A stretch of DNA of 64,000 bases from Mauremys mutica (lineage: Eukaryota; Chordata; Testudines; Geoemydidae). Where the stretch lies: NCBI RefSeq assembly GCF_020497125.1, contig NC_059084.1:3561501-3625500 (forward strand), read 5' to 3'. Shown here in pieces: positions 45,020 to 58,423 of this stretch (its first letter is position 1; each line of letters begins with the position of its first letter). The position numbers and the translations under genes were made by a program. The notes below the pieces were generated by a model. That model was not told the DNA's origin and made no database searches. It saw only the letters and a list, made by a program, of their open reading frames with translations.

Positions 45020-46188
45020 CTTCTGAAAGCAAACAAGCTAGTACGAATTCAGAGCTGAAGGTCCAGCCGCAATGCAAGGTAAAATGGAATTGGTTTCCTC
45101 TACAACGCTCTCTCGCCAGCTTCTCGACCTTCAGGGCGCCCCCTTTCAGAGGGATCAGGGGTTGTGGCCAGACAACAGGAGACTGCTGGTTTTTCCTTAC
45201 TCCTCCCACCTACCTTCCATTCCCTCAGGAGGGATCTGTAGGATTTGTACTGTTGGGGGAGGGGTTAGAATAGGCCAGTCAAAGCAGGATCAGCAGACAC
45301 CTTGTATATCGGGATTACAAACACCTAGGCAAGCAACCAACCAACCCAAAATTCTTATCCCTCCTCAGCTCACTTCAAGGTTCCAGAAAAAAGGTGACCT
45401 ACCTTAGACCAAAGCACAATGGTCCCACGTGTCTTGGTTCAGTATGGCCCCAAGAGCACACAGCCCCTGCTTTGCCTTCAGCTGTCTGCTAGAGCTGCTT
45501 GTTCCCTTACTTCCTGCTCTCTTCCTCTTTCCTAAGGAATTCAATAATTCTCCGCAGCTGGTCCCACTGCCCTTCTGTCCTCAGGGTGGGAGCCTATACA
45601 AGCTATCTCAGTGGTGAATTCATTGTTGAGCTGTTGGCTATGGTCCAGTCTATCTGGTATTAAAATATAACAACAAATGAAGGCCATTAATTTAAAATTA
45701 TTAACTTAAACAGCCCTAATACATTTGAACGAAGTGCCACAAATAACTTGCAGGCCGGTGAAGAGCAGTCTTCTGTTTTATCTTTCATTTGTGAGCTCAG
45801 TTTTAAAGTGCTAGACCGACAGTCTTGGAGAAAAAACAATTCCCTATCCTCAGAATGGACCAAGCTCCAGATTGCTAAACAAAAAGATCTCCACCCTGAT
45901 CTGGAGGGGCCTTTTTAGGGGTGAAAGGATGGCTCATCCCATCTCTTCCCTGATCAGCATGACTACAATTAATGCCACATGTTGCTTTTGTGATTGGATG
46001 CTTGTCTCCTGGAAACTGGTCTGAAAAAACCACACTCATTTCACACAGGTCCCGACATCCACTAGCCAATAATGACTCTTGCTCACTATCAACCTGAGCT
46101 GGATTCATTAGTCTTTAGCCATTGTTAAACTTCACCAACCCCCTTCATGTGCTTGGGCCTGGGGATGGTTTGGGGAAAAAACCATAAA

Positions 46189-47250
46189 GGATCACAGAAA
46201 TGTAGGGCTGGAAGGGAGCTCATGAGGTCATCAAGACCAGCCTGCTGTGGGGGATGCAGGATGAAGTAAGCCTGGACCAGCTGTGACAGGTGTTATCCAG
46301 CCTGTTCTTAAAAACCAATTATGGGGATTCCACAACCTCCCCTGGAAACCTGTTCCAGAGCTTAACAGCCCTAATGCTTCTAACGACCCATAGTAGATGA
46401 AGACTTATCAGGTCCCCCTTCAGTCTTCTTTTCTCAAAACTAAATGTGCCCAGTTTTTTTTAACCCTTCGTCATCGGTCAGGTTTACTAAATCTTTTATC
46501 ATTATTTTAACTCTCCTCTGGGCTCCCTCCAGTTTCTTTCCTAAGAAGTGGTGCCCAGAATTGGACACAGTGCTCAAACTCAGGCCCCACCACTGCTGAG
46601 TAGAGCAGGACACCTCCACTGTCTGTCTTACGACACTCCTGTTACTATACCCCAGCATTATATTAGCCTTTTTCACAACTTCACGTTGTAGACTCATAAT
46701 TTGTGATCCATTGTAACCCCAGATCCTTTTCAGCAGTACTATCCCCTAGCCAGTTATTCCCCATTTTGTAGTTGTGCAGTTGATTTTTCCTTCCTAAGTG
46801 AAGGTTTTTGCACTTATCTTTACTGAATTTCATCTTGTTGATTTCAGACCAATTCTTTGTGTCATGGTTATTTTGATTCTAATCCTGTCCTCCAAAGTGC
46901 TTGCAGCACCTCCCATCTTGGTGTCATCTGCAGATTTTATAAGCATCCTCTCCACTTTGTTATTCAAATCAGTAATGAAAATACTGACTAGTACCAGAGT
47001 CAGGCCAGACCTTTCAAAGACCCATTAGATGCACCTTCCCAGTGTGACAGCAAGCCCTTGATAACGACTCTTTGAGTACAGCCTTTCAACCCACCTTCTC
47101 GTCATTTCCTTTAGACCATATTTCCCTAGGTTGCTTCTGAGAACGCCCTGTGGGACTGTGTCAGAGGCCTCATTAAAATCATGCTATATTACATCTACTG
47201 CTTCCACGCTCTTCCCTAGTCCAGTAACCCTGTCAGAGAAAGAAATTAGG
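46189..47250 (-). mobile_element. CR1 LINE, 5'-truncated, minus strand
   Basis: The plus strand starts with the reverse complement of the CR1 3' end ('aaatgtagggctggaaggga', 'gaggtcatcaagaccagcc'). It runs through about 1 kb of 3' UTR and adjacent ORF2 sequence in reverse order ('gattccacaacctcccctgg', 'ggtgcccagaattggacaca', 'cagattttataagcatcctc'). Frames are broken. It is the largest retroelement in the window, and lies in the putative 3'-UTR intron, antisense to STK35. Confidence 0.85.
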
Positions 47251-48042
47251 TTGCTTTGTTTCTGTAACACTTAAGCAGCATGATGTAGAATCTATCAATC
47301 TAAGGTAGTGATTAACTCCCTCCCTCACCTCTTCCGTGCCCTTTCGTCCCATGCAGGGGAGATAATGTGATTAATGTGAGAATCTGCAGGTTAATCTCTG
47401 CCTCCCCCACGGTAGTAAGAACACTCTGCTACCAAAAATAACTGACTGATACCCTTAGCAGGACTGCCCCCAAGCCAGCTCCGGCTCTCTTCAGTGTGAC
47501 CTGGGCCAGGGGTGCCCTCCTGTGCTGGGCACTGTGTACACGAACTCCCAGCTGCATGCACCAGGTCTCAGTGTAGTAACTGATAAGCTGTTGATGCCCA
47601 TGTGAACATTTTTTTAGCTAATTAAGACTATAAGTGTCATCAGTGGAGGGATTAAAAACTCTTGCACCCACCCCCTTGAAACAGCGTGCAGCATTTCATC
47701 TCTCCTCACCTTTTGTCAGAAGTTATTTTGGGAAACTTTGAACTTGGGGAAATCTCTCAAATGCGGGATCTCTTCTGGGTGAAACTGGAGCAGAAGAGCC
47801 ATACTACCCTGCTTATGAGGTTGCAGCATAACATAAACATTCTAGAATTTTTCCTGTGTAATTTCCTTTAAGAAGCATGCTCCTGATGTTCCAGGTGCCT
47901 TTGCCCATGGCAGAATGCTTTGTCTTTGTAGTGAAAGTTTATCTGGTCAATCCACTAGCACGCTGTTCTGACTAGCATTTCTCATCTATACTCTCCTAGA
48001 AAGCACAGATAATACATATATTCCCATTTCACTGCTTCAAGC

Positions 48043-49080
48043 CAAGGTGGATAAAAATAGATTAAACTGATTTATTTAAATAAATAAATACATTTATTTT
48101 TTAAAAAATCAACCTATTAAAATTAGACAACCTACATTAAGGCCTAAATTTACTCTAATCTATTAAAATAAAAAAAGTCAAGCTGTACATGTTTTCTGCC
48201 AAAATTTTAAAGAAAATCAGCACTGAACTGCTGGAAGGTCACTGGCTAAGCAGATGGAACCAGAGTTTGTTGAAGTACTAAACCGGTTTTTGTCAGTAGT
48301 AACCTCTTCGACAGCGACAGACAATATTTTCTTCATTTCAGTTTATTCAACTAAGTTAGTTGAATGACTAGTTCTTTCAAAGTTAAGAAACCAATGGGGA
48401 ATTGAAAAAAGCAGGAAGGCTTTTTTCCTCTTCCAATCAGTGACTAAAAACTAGGTGTGAGAGCATAAGATCTACTAGTTCTAAAATCCTGAAAGACGTG
48501 ATGACCAGAAACAATCACTTCAGTTCACAAACTACATATAATACTTCCTTTGTTTAACAAATTAGTTGGTTTTAAATGCAAAATATGTTTTGATTACCCC
48601 CCCAGCACATTTGAGGTAGTGTTATTTAATTAAAAAAAACCAAAACAACCATTTCTGCACATTTATTAAATTCCAATTTCCATCCAAATAGAGCTTGACA
48701 CTAATCATAAGTTAAAAAATATCTAGTAAATAAGTATCATTCAGAATTTTAACATAATAAAAAAGTAAAAATTAAGAATCTGAATAAATGTATGTTAAGC
48801 TATATGACTGCTTAAATAAATGTGTGTAAATACAATGTGTTGTCCTGGTAAGCAAAAAAAATACCAAATTTAGTGTAAAGACTATATTTAGTTGCAAGTC
48901 CACATGTTTTAATGGTTACCAATCAGTGAGAATCAATTTTCCTTAGGAAGATAATTGTGTTTTGCATTTGTATTTTTTTTAGTTAAAATCCATTTAAATC
49001 AAGGCTTCCTGCTTGCTGATTTAAATCATGATTATAATTGAGTGATTTAAATTGGTCTGATTTTAAATCAATCCACTCTG
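48043..49080. mobile_element. AT-rich hAT-like element, 1.04 kb
   Basis: The ends 'caaggtggat' and 'atccactctg' are inverted repeats (8 of 10), flanked by 'cttcaagc' (48035-48042) and 'cttcaggc' (49081-49088), an 8-bp target duplication with one mismatch. Sub-terminal regions are crowded with 'gatttaaat'/'atttaaatc' motifs in both orientations, as in many hAT elements where the transposase binds several sub-terminal sites. The interior is strongly AT-rich and has no open frame above 60 codons. Confidence 0.72.
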
Positions 49081-52000
49081 CTTCAGGCACCAGGAGAGGA
49101 GGTTTCTTCCTTTAAGAAGTTTATTCTTTAACAAGATTTCTTAGTACATAAAGGGATTTCAGTGATTTTTCTGGGGCATAACCATCTTTTCTCAACAGGT
49201 TAACTCTGTCACTGTTAAGTCAGCAGCACTGTTTTAGTGGGAAACTGATTTCACTCATTGGAGGAGGGAGGACTTGTTGGCTCTCCTAGGATACCAAGGT
49301 TGTAGGATGGTGACACTTCTGATGGGGCACATTCTGTCCCCATTGAGATTGATAGTGAAACTCCCATTTACTTCACTGCCACCATACCCTGGCTCAGAGT
49401 TTGTCTTGGAGAAATGTAGCTTGACGTGTACTGCCTTGCTTTTGTTTGGCCAATCCCTACACATGACATTTCTCCACTTGTCCGTATAACTTTTGAACAC
49501 TGCATCAGATCAGTTCCAAGATTTCAGAGAGTGGAGCAGAATGAAGGGATGCAAGGAGCTCCCAATACATGCAGTGAGCTTGATCTACAGTTAGGGTTGC
49601 CAGTTTTGGTTGGATGTATTTCTGGAGATATCACGTGACAATCTTTAATTTCTGGATACCTCAGGACAGTCCTGGAGGGCTGGGAACCCTGCCTACACCA
49701 GCAGTAAAGAGGGCCAGCCTCTAGTATTACTGGCCCAGCAAAGTGAGATCCTACACTCAACATGATGGCATCTCTCTGTTGGGATGTAACATGATAACTT
49801 TTGAACACCACCTCCAATCAATTTCAGAATGTCAGGGAATGCACTTGGCATCTGGTTAGTGCAGACATCAGCTTGTGGGAGGACTAGACAGGTGTGTGCA
49901 ATGAACTTGGCCTGCAGAAGCAACAAAGCGTGTGACCTCTAGCGATTTAGTTACAAGTCAAACATGGAACGAAGGCATGGGAACTTTCTCATGTTCCAAT
50001 CTAGCCCCTTCAAAATTGACTCCCCCTTCTGTTCTGTAAGTCGCATGAATGCGCTAACTAGCAGACCATAGCAATTAGCAGGCAGAGATGGAATCTAACA
50101 TCCCTGAGAGTTAACATTCACAGCCAATAAGAAACAGTCTCTGCTCCTCTTGAGTTTCTCACTGTGTGTACAGCAAGGGGGATTTTTTTAATTGCCTCCA
50201 GCACAACGATTTGAGAAGCCTAAGATGCTTTCTAACTGTTAGTGAATTGAAGACGGTCATACCTGAGTGTGACATCCACAGTGTTCCTCCTTTAGTCGGA
50301 TATGCGTACGTACAGTTGAAAGTGTTTTTAAATGGGCATGCTCATGAGCACATCATATGGAACCTCTGGAAAATGTGCTTTCCAATGCTTACAATCTATC
50401 AGCAACTGGCAGGTGGTAATGGTGCAAGTGAAATGCAGGGAGGTGGGAAAGCAAGGTGAGCAGAAGGAGAGGATTTGAAAGGTCCGATGTCTCTCACTGT
50501 GTCAGGACTACCCATTTTGGCCAGCCAGTGGCGAGGCTTTCAGGACATTACATTTTTCCAGGTACAGCCCCTAGACCGGTGAGTGAAACAATGGCAATAT
50601 CTGATCTCTATTATTTTTTTTCCTAGGTTTATTTACCAGGGACCTACAATCTCCATTACTTACATGCACAGAGGGAAGCAGATGGTATTGAAGATCACCT
50701 GACAACAGGATCTCTGGCAATGGGAAGTTTTCCGTTTGTTTTGGGTTTTTTGGTCACGTGAGATTTCAGAAGAGCAGAATCTTTGCAGCCCATTTGGTTA
50801 CAAGACTATTGAATGAGGTCCAGAAGAACATGTGTCTCTTTCCCCACATCCCCACCCCTTTCCCCCACCGTTTCAGCCTTGTTATTCAACTAGAATGCTA
50901 CAGGTTCTTCTGGGAAAGACCTGTGGCTTTTTACCACCACTGATTGCAATTAGAAGCTCTGCAGAGCATTCCCTCAACTGCTGACAAGTACCAAGGATCA
51001 AAGTCAGGCTGTGCCCAAGTGTGTTTTTTAAAGTTAATATTCTTTATCTAGGGGAGAGACGCTCACTGGGCTTGCTCTGTAGTTGGGAAATTGTAGAAAA
51101 AGTAAGGTCTTTGAAGCCCCATGTTGGAAACAGTCATGTGGCTCAGAACCTGATGGCTCCTTAACAGGCAGGTGCTACCCAGGCTATAAAGCAAGTGACA
51201 GAGTAGGATAGCAAAAATAACGAGACGGAAAATAAATTGATTAGGCAAGATCAGTGCTGTAGTGGAAAGATCCTTGTCGTCCCCCCACCCAAATAAAAAA
51301 GTCATCTGTGGAATCTGGCAACTGAGAGCCTAATTCTGTAATGGGCCTGTGGAGTGGATGGGACAGATTTTCAGGTGACCAACTGAACTGTAGGGTGGAT
51401 GTATCTGACAAAAGCAGAAAGTAGCTGAAAGAAAGATCTGAAGTCACTTGTGCCAGACTTCAGCTGTGAGGGACTTGGCAGTATTGGAGGGAGGGGGCCC
51501 TGACAGCTAGTCACTCGCTGTGTGGTTTCAGGGCTCCTGCAGAAGACTGTTTGCCCTTTGCATGGGAACTGTGGTCTACAAGGGGCAAAGAGCAGGCTGG
51601 CCAGGCTTGGGCACTTCCGGTTACGCATCAGCGGGATGTAGGGGGAAGGAGGTGGGAATCTCAAGCCAACAGTTAATACTTAGTTTCCTGGCCTGCAGTT
51701 GGAGCCGCACTGACATTCTGGGACTGACTCTGTGCGACGGTTTTAGTAGCGCTTTAGACCTTGCTCAGTGTAAAGCACAGCACCCTTGTTACCCTGTGAT
51801 TTCTTAAACACGCTAGAAGTGTCTTCCCGAACAAACCCCTTACCAACCCCTGCTGGCATACTGGTCTAGGAGCCACTAGTTGGGCTTCCAGACTAAATCT
51901 CCCTCACCCAGGCACCTCCGTATTCCACTGTCACTTGGTAGGATGTGACTGGCTTCACAATTAGAGAAGGGCCCTGCTGACCTAATCCTACAGGATCTGT

Positions 52001-55000
52001 ACCGTACTAACATGCCGGCTGGCTGTGCGGACACTTCAGTCTTATTTCTCTTCATTGACATTTTTGTGCACCCACTTGCTACTTGTCTGTCTACTCAGTG
52101 TGCTGCACCATCCCCTGACAGTGAATGAGAATGCAAGAACTCCATTAGGGCTAGATTAAGGATGGTGTCTAGTTGTTTGTTTGTTTTTTAAACCCGTAAG
52201 CCTTGACAGCTCTGCTGAGCTTGAGTGCAGTGAGCAGAGAAGATTGGGGTGGCCCCTCACCAGGAAGGTTGTGCTGTGCATTAGGGGAATAGCAGAGCAG
52301 TAGCGTATAGCTGTAGTTATGTGCTTCCCCCCAGCTGATTGAACACCTTGTGTTTTGAAGGTTTCACACAGAGATAGTAACCAGCATAGCACAAGCCCAG
52401 GATTGGGACCCAGTCCCTCTTTCCTGCTCCCCCACTGAGCAGTACCCTCAGTACCCTTGCTTCTTCCCAAGATGGTTATTTGGGGTTAGGACGTTTGGGT
52501 TTGGTTATCAACCACAGAGGACTGTCTGGCTTTGTAACTCCTCCGTTTACTTTGGTTAGGCTACGTTTGATTCCCATCTTAGCAGGGGGCTGTTGTAGCA
52601 GCATCTAAGCTGCCCCACCCCTCTGGGCTAACGAAGGGGTGAATTTTCTCACTCCTTGAAGCCTCTCATCAGTGACATGGTGCATTGAAACATAACAGGC
52701 TTTCGTGCTGTTCTGCCCCTTGTTTTTCCATCCCCCTTGCTGTTTTCCTGACCCATGTTCTTTAGAAGCAACCCAATACTCCTCCACTCTTGTTCACAAG
52801 AGAATTGCTCTTCCATGTGGCTGTCTACATCAGGCGGCCAGCTGCTTCCTGCAGGCAGAGGCTCTTTCCCCGAAGTCCAAGACTGTTAACTACACCTGTC
52901 TTAGGATGAGAGTCTCAAGCTTGTATTTCAACCCTCTCTTTGGGCACTTCACCCATGCTAGCTGTGCATGGATGGGACAACTGACAGCAGAAGCCAGGCT
53001 AATAGCAGGGCTACTCAGTACAGCCTTTGCAACTGTTGGCTGCTATAGCTCCATCCATGGCTAGAACTGACCTGCTCTTACTGTGTACACTCACACATGC
53101 CTTCCCCGCCAGGAGGAAGCCCAAGGGCGATGTTATGGCACCAAAGGCAACTTCCAGGAGACTCCTAGGAGAGCTGCTTTGACCTAGCTCATGCTTGTGT
53201 CAGAACTTTCCATTCAGCCTGCTTACCACCTCCAGTGATATTGAAGCCATCACCCACCAGAGGCTTCCAGTTCTGCTACTGCCTCAGAGGCTGTGCGTTC
53301 TCTCCAGCACTGCTGTATGTGGTGGGGAGGCAGATTTCAAACAGACAGAGTGCCACTTGCTTCAGGTCTTCACCTGCGGAGGAGGTACTAAGGAATCCTT
53401 TTCATTGGATATCCATGAGTGCCCCCTTCCCCTCTCTCTGGAAACTTCAGTGAAGACATGGCTACTCCCTGACTTAAATGCACTGCTGGCAGAGCGTGTG
53501 GCTAGCCTCCTGGTTAGTGTAGTCACCCTCTCAGCCCTGCCATGACTTCCAGCTCTCACATTTCCACTTCACCTTTTGTATTGCAGATGTGTTTTAAAAC
53601 AGCTTGATGTTAGCTAGATAGACCGTAGTGCCTTATAGGATTTAGAAAACACTTCCAGGAAGAGTTTAGGGGCTGCTAGCCTTTGGCCAGTTGGGTCATT
53701 TCCCCTTTAGTTTCTGTCAGTCTAAATATGCTTCTCTCCTTTGGTTTCCCGCCGATGGCGGCTTTGCTGCAGAGTGCTCTAAGGTCACGAGAGCAGTGAG
53801 GAAGTCATACCGGTTACAGGTGGTGGTGTGTCACCACACCTCACCTCGGGGCCCTGCCCAAACTCATCCTAGGGCAACAGCATCAAGAGAGGGATTAGTT
53901 CTAACTTGCAAGGACAAAGTTTTCTGGGGAGGGGCATCTCTTTCCTCTTGCTTGATATCACGTGTCTGCCCAGCTCCTCCACCTTACTGCTGCTGGCTGA
54001 AACATCTCACCCATTGTATACATCTATGGCATTAGGCTTTACAGCTGGGGTAATTCCAGCTTCTGGGAAAGGGGAGCTAAGCCGGAGGCTCAGGACTGCC
54101 TGGTCTCTGCAGCTCATATTCATACAAGAGTGTCTCCTAATTTCTGACTGACCACGCTTGATACTGAACTTAAAAACTGACACTGGAGAGACAACTCTAG
54201 CTGTTCTGAGGTCTAACCCTAAACAGAGTGGGGAGAGTTGAGGGCTCCTACCAAGGAGGTTCCACTGATTGAGGCTCGCTCTCACGAGCCAGGTGTTTGC
54301 TAGAACAGATGACATGGCCCTGGCCATGTTATAGGATTGTATTAAAATTGTTTACTTCTAAATATTCTGTTTACAGTGGGGGTGAGGGGAACTAGCCACA
54401 TTTCTGGAGAACTTTGAAATGCGGTAGCTGCACCAACCTGCAATGGAGGTCTGCACCTCCAGCATCACACCAACACTGGGTTGGCTGTAGTACCACAGCT
54501 GTATTCCATAAGCAGAGGGGTGCTGAGATGAACTCAATAGGCTGGTTAGAGAAGGAGTCAAACTAGCTTCCCCCGTGTTCTCCTGCTGCTGTGTTTAAGG
54601 TTTAAAGGGGCTAGTGACAGCTAGACAGTGTCCCCCTTCAGTCTTCCTTTACTCCTCAGGATCCAGCTCCTTAACATATCAGGAGGCTCCCAGAGCCTTT
54701 GTGGAGCAATAAGAGACTTCCACAAAGATGGTAACTTTTTTGCTAAACTCCTTGTTTGTGTAAATCTCCTCAATATGCAGTATCTCCTCTGGGTTTAAGC
54801 CTGCCCAGGGACATGGTGCAGCTGCAACGAGAACAACCAGCTGCCATGGAGGCAAAACAATCCAAATATACTAAGTTTAATTTACAAAGGCCATAATAGT
54901 AGGGGACACGTTGCTGCTCTGTTTGGTTTCCTCCTCTAAACACACTGCCAAGGCATGTTAGGGAAAACCCTTCCCGGGGCTACTGGTGTTACTGTTGCTT

Positions 55001-55799
55001 TAAAGCCAATCTCCCTTTCCCTCTGGAGGTGGGTTGGTGCCCTTCAGTGACTTCTCTAGGAGACTAATCAAGCACTTACCCCATTCTTCAGCATCCACCC
55101 CCACATCATCTGTAGCTGGATCTAGACCATGCTGCTCAGATTCCCCTCAAGCTGTGTACTGCACATTGCACTGGAGACAACCACCTTTCTTGGAGACACT
55201 GGTCTTTTTACTGAAGCAATTCAGATTTGAGGCTTGGCTGCAGTCCCCTGGAGCTGGACCTTGTGTTTCTTCTGATGCTTGGCAACACTAGTTTGTGTGG
55301 CTGAACAAAGCAAATTGCTTGGCATTCAGATTTATCCATTCCTTCCATGTTGCAAGCAATACATCTGGCCATAGTTCCTGGAAATCCTTGCATAGGCTGT
55401 TCTGTTCTCTACACTACAGTGCTAGCTGTTACCTATGTAAACTGGTGCCTGCTTACCTTGTGCTGCCCACTTCACACTGCAGTCAAATGTTTACAGTGGA
55501 AATGACAGCCTGAAACAACCAGTGACAAAGCAGTTACACCATTCCCATCTAAGCATTTTCACACTTTTTGGAGTGGCGGGGGAGGGGAGGCAGGGTGAAA
55601 AGCACAGTAGGAAGTGGCCTCTAACTGCAATGTGACAAATTCCATCTTCCTGCAGTTTGGTCTCAATGCTTTTAACGCTGAGGTGTGGCTCCCAGGGGGA
55701 TTTGTGGTAGGATAGTTAATGCATCTTCTCTACTGAACTACGTAGAGTGGGAAGGCTTAAACCCAGACACCAAACTAAAGTTACTTCATGATACTAGTT

Positions 55800-55805
55800 A
55801 ATAAA
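55800..55805 (+). terminator. Alternative polyadenylation signal AATAAA
   Basis: AATAAA followed by a U-rich stretch ('ctgtattttttgttttgc') about 4 bp downstream. It could give a transcript about 190 nt shorter than the next signal. Confidence 0.4.
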
Positions 55806-55987
55806 TCTGTATTTTTTGTTTTGCACAGAAGCTGGTAATCTAGGACCTATGTGTGAACTTTATATAAATATTTTTTGTACTTGGTTTACTTGGGTTGGTA
55901 TGAGACGTATTTAAGTTCCTTGAACACTGTGGATACCCTGATGTGTATGAATGGCAGAGGCGCTGTAAATTAAGAGACGTTTGTGTG

Positions 55988-55993
55988 AATAAA
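55988..55993 (+). terminator. STK35: Probable STK35 polyadenylation signal AATAAA
   Basis: AATAAA with GU-rich sequence downstream ('gatggggttg' at 56001 and 'gttttgtttctttgtttgc' at 56038), preceded by AU-rich DNA ('tttatataaatatttttt' at 55859). It is the best polyadenylation context on the plus strand after the STK35 stop. Cleavage is expected at about 56005-56020. Confidence 0.55.
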
Positions 55994-58150
55994 GCAATTT
56001 GATGGGGTTGAAAAGCCATACTCAATTTGAAACGCGAGTTTTGTTTCTTTGTTTGCAGCCTTCCAGCTGCAATCTATTGTTAAGAGAAGGGAGTCCTTGG
56101 AACAGCAACACACACCATGGTCTGAAAGAACAGCAGAGGCTGGGTCAGGCTGGTTCTTTGACTCCCCCTTAGGGAATCTTCCAGCATCAAGCTCCAGCAG
56201 AGAAATGGGCATGGAGTTCTTAAGACATGAAAGTAGCGTCTCCCAGAGCTGTGAAATGAAAGCACCTGCAGCTCCTCTCTCCAGAGAAAGGGAGGTGGGG
56301 GGGGGGGGTGCTGAGCTATCGGTCCCCATGGCATTTAGAAAGAGAGGGAAAGACAGGAGCCAGGCTACCCTTCTGCCTCTGTCCTGTTACAGCCACCTGT
56401 GCCATTGCAATTTCCAACCTCCTCACAGATCTTGATCTTGTCTTACAGCAAGGGGGGAACATGAGTATACAATATAGTGCTAATATGAGAGCAAGCTGGG
56501 AAAAGGTTTTTCTATTGTAAGGAGCAAAAGCTGCAAACCAAAGAAACCCTAACTAAGGTGATGAGCACAGCCCAGGCTCCTGCGGGCTGCAGCTAGAGCT
56601 CTGGCTGAAACAGAAGCCTTGATCTTGGGAGTTTATTTCTGTTTCACTTCCGAGAGAGGGTCTCCTGCTCCAGGCTTGAGAAGGAGGCTGAAAGGCAGGG
56701 TCTTCAATTCTATTGCGTCACTGGAAACGGTGGCAGACGGGTCAAGCTGCAGAGGGCAGGCAGAGCGTGAATGGGGCTGCAGCTAATGGTGCCAAGTTAA
56801 CAACTAAAACTCAGAGGCTAAAATGGCTTGATGTTGTGCTTGTTCACCTCCTACGCCATTGCAGAGGGCACTGGGTTAAGCCAGCCACAACTTCCCACCC
56901 TGGGAGAGGCCTCAGGGCTTGTCTAACCTCCCTTGGGAAAGGACTCATCAGGCTGGGGCCATAAAGGTAACATCGCTTCTGCTGAGCATACTCGTGACCC
57001 CCAAGAGCAGCTCTGGGAGCTCTGACCTAAGCTGGTTTTATGTCAGGGATGACAAGCTGGACTCATCTGCTTAAGGACTCTCTGAAATAGGCTCTGCTGC
57101 TCCAGAGAGGTCCTGTCTCTTACATAGACGGGCAGCAAAGGAGAGCACGAGCACAGGAGAGGGCATGTTCCTCTACTCAGAGCTACTTCAGGAAGCCAGT
57201 TTGCAGAGAAGCCCTTCCCGCTCCAAGTGTGGCTAGACATCCTGGCCCAGCAGCATGGCATCCCTACTGCAATGGAGCGGTCACAGTCTGAGGATGCTCT
57301 CAAAGGTCACACCGAAAACAGAAGCTGAAGAAGATTCTCTTTACAGCTTAGTATCAGTCTGATGAGGTTGGAGGGGAAGTAGCCTGCCCCTACGGTGGGG
57401 TGACTTGGTCTAATCATGGTGGGGGGACTATCATTTGTAGTCTAACACAGAGGATTCACAGCAGGGAGGAGTTTGACACATCTTTTTGCAGCATGTGTTC
57501 TCTACCTGCTCTGAAGCCACCATCCACCTATGCTGTGTCCAAGAGGAATGTAAGTTCTGCTTCAGCTGCAGGGAAGTCAACATAAGTGGCTTCTTCTCAT
57601 CCTGCCCACCCCTGTCCATGGGTGAATGAGACTAGCTAAAATGTAAATAGGACATCTTGGAACTGAACTCCTTGGGCCCAAGTCACCAGCCTGCACCTTG
57701 CGTCACTGTTCACAGCACACTGCATGATGATCTAGGAGCGGTTCCCATCTCTGTGCTGGTGCAAGCACATACTCCCTGAACCTTGTGCAAGTACCATGGG
57801 CCCCCGAGCTAGAGAACCTTCAACAAACTCTGTAGCAGGACCCTCCGCAGACAGGCCGGGGGGGTGTCCATTTCGGTAACAGACGTGCAGACAGCTGCCT
57901 GCCAGAGGCAGAGGGGCCAAGCTGGCCTATGTCACAGAACTCCGCCTTCGACAGCGGGAGCTTAAAAGGATGGTATCCTACGAGATGCTGAACGCCCTCA
58001 GCTCCCACTGAGCCTGCCCCTGCCTGCTGCAGAGAAGAGAGCTCGTTTCTTTAGTTCCTGGAGCAGTGAACTCATATGCAAGAGGCCCAGCGGCTCCTCT
58101 GCTGGCCTTTTAAAATAGATGCCACCAAGGCTGGTTAGACCCAGCTGTGA

Positions 58151-58423
58151 GTATGTCTACACTACCCCCTGGATTGGCAGGCAGCAAGCGATCCATCGTG
58201 TCTAGCCTAGATGCGATAATTGACCCCCAAGCGCTCTCCCATTGACTCCTGTACTCCACCGCCGTGAGAGGCGCAGGTGGAGTCGATGGGGCAGCGGCAG
58301 CAGTCAGCTCACCACAGTAAAGACACTGCGGTGAGTAAGTCTAAGTACGTCGACTTCAGCTATGTTATTCATGTAGCTGAAGTTGCTTAACTCAGATGGA
58401 TCCGCCCTTGCGGTAGACCAGGC
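58151..58423. mobile_element. MITE with 'gtctacact...gtagacc' ends
   Basis: The element opens 'gtatgtctacactacccc' and closes 'gcggtagaccagg'. The interior has 'agtctaagtacgtcgacttc' and the palindromic 'cttcagctatgttattcatg'/'tagctgaag' section. It resembles the element at 44781 at its ends only and belongs to a separate turtle family. No target duplication is clear. Confidence 0.6.

Larger units (their letters stand above)
35018..50628 (+). other. STK35: Predicted STK35 3'-UTR intron
   Basis: About 15.6 kb with no convincing exon between the donor at 35018 and a strong acceptor, 'ttattttttttcctag', ending at 50628. It contains a SINE (40850), decayed repeats (41170), a MITE (44781), a long CR1 (46189) and a large AT-rich hAT-like element (48043). 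The rest appears unique. The extent depends on the exon pairing being right. Confidence 0.45.
50629..56012 (+). other. STK35: Predicted STK35 terminal non-coding exon (3' UTR)
   Basis: The proposed exon starts after a strong acceptor ending at 50628 and stops just past AATAAA at 55988. Support is indirect: I see no dispersed repeat in these 5.4 kb, unlike both flanks; there is no long coding frame; and the last 200 bp are AT-rich and end in a canonical polyadenylation context. Human STK35, as I recall, also has a non-coding last exon. The start could lie further downstream, because other acceptor-like sites exist, so the left edge is uncertain. Confidence 0.4.

Noticed and set aside
46798..47028. 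Plus-strand 76-codon open frame
   Set aside because: It lies antisense within the CR1 element and is a shadow of retrotransposon sequence.
56632..56637. Minus-strand AATAAA suggesting a convergent gene
   Set aside because: There is no minus-strand exon or long 3' UTR-like block attached to it, and a single hexamer is expected by chance.
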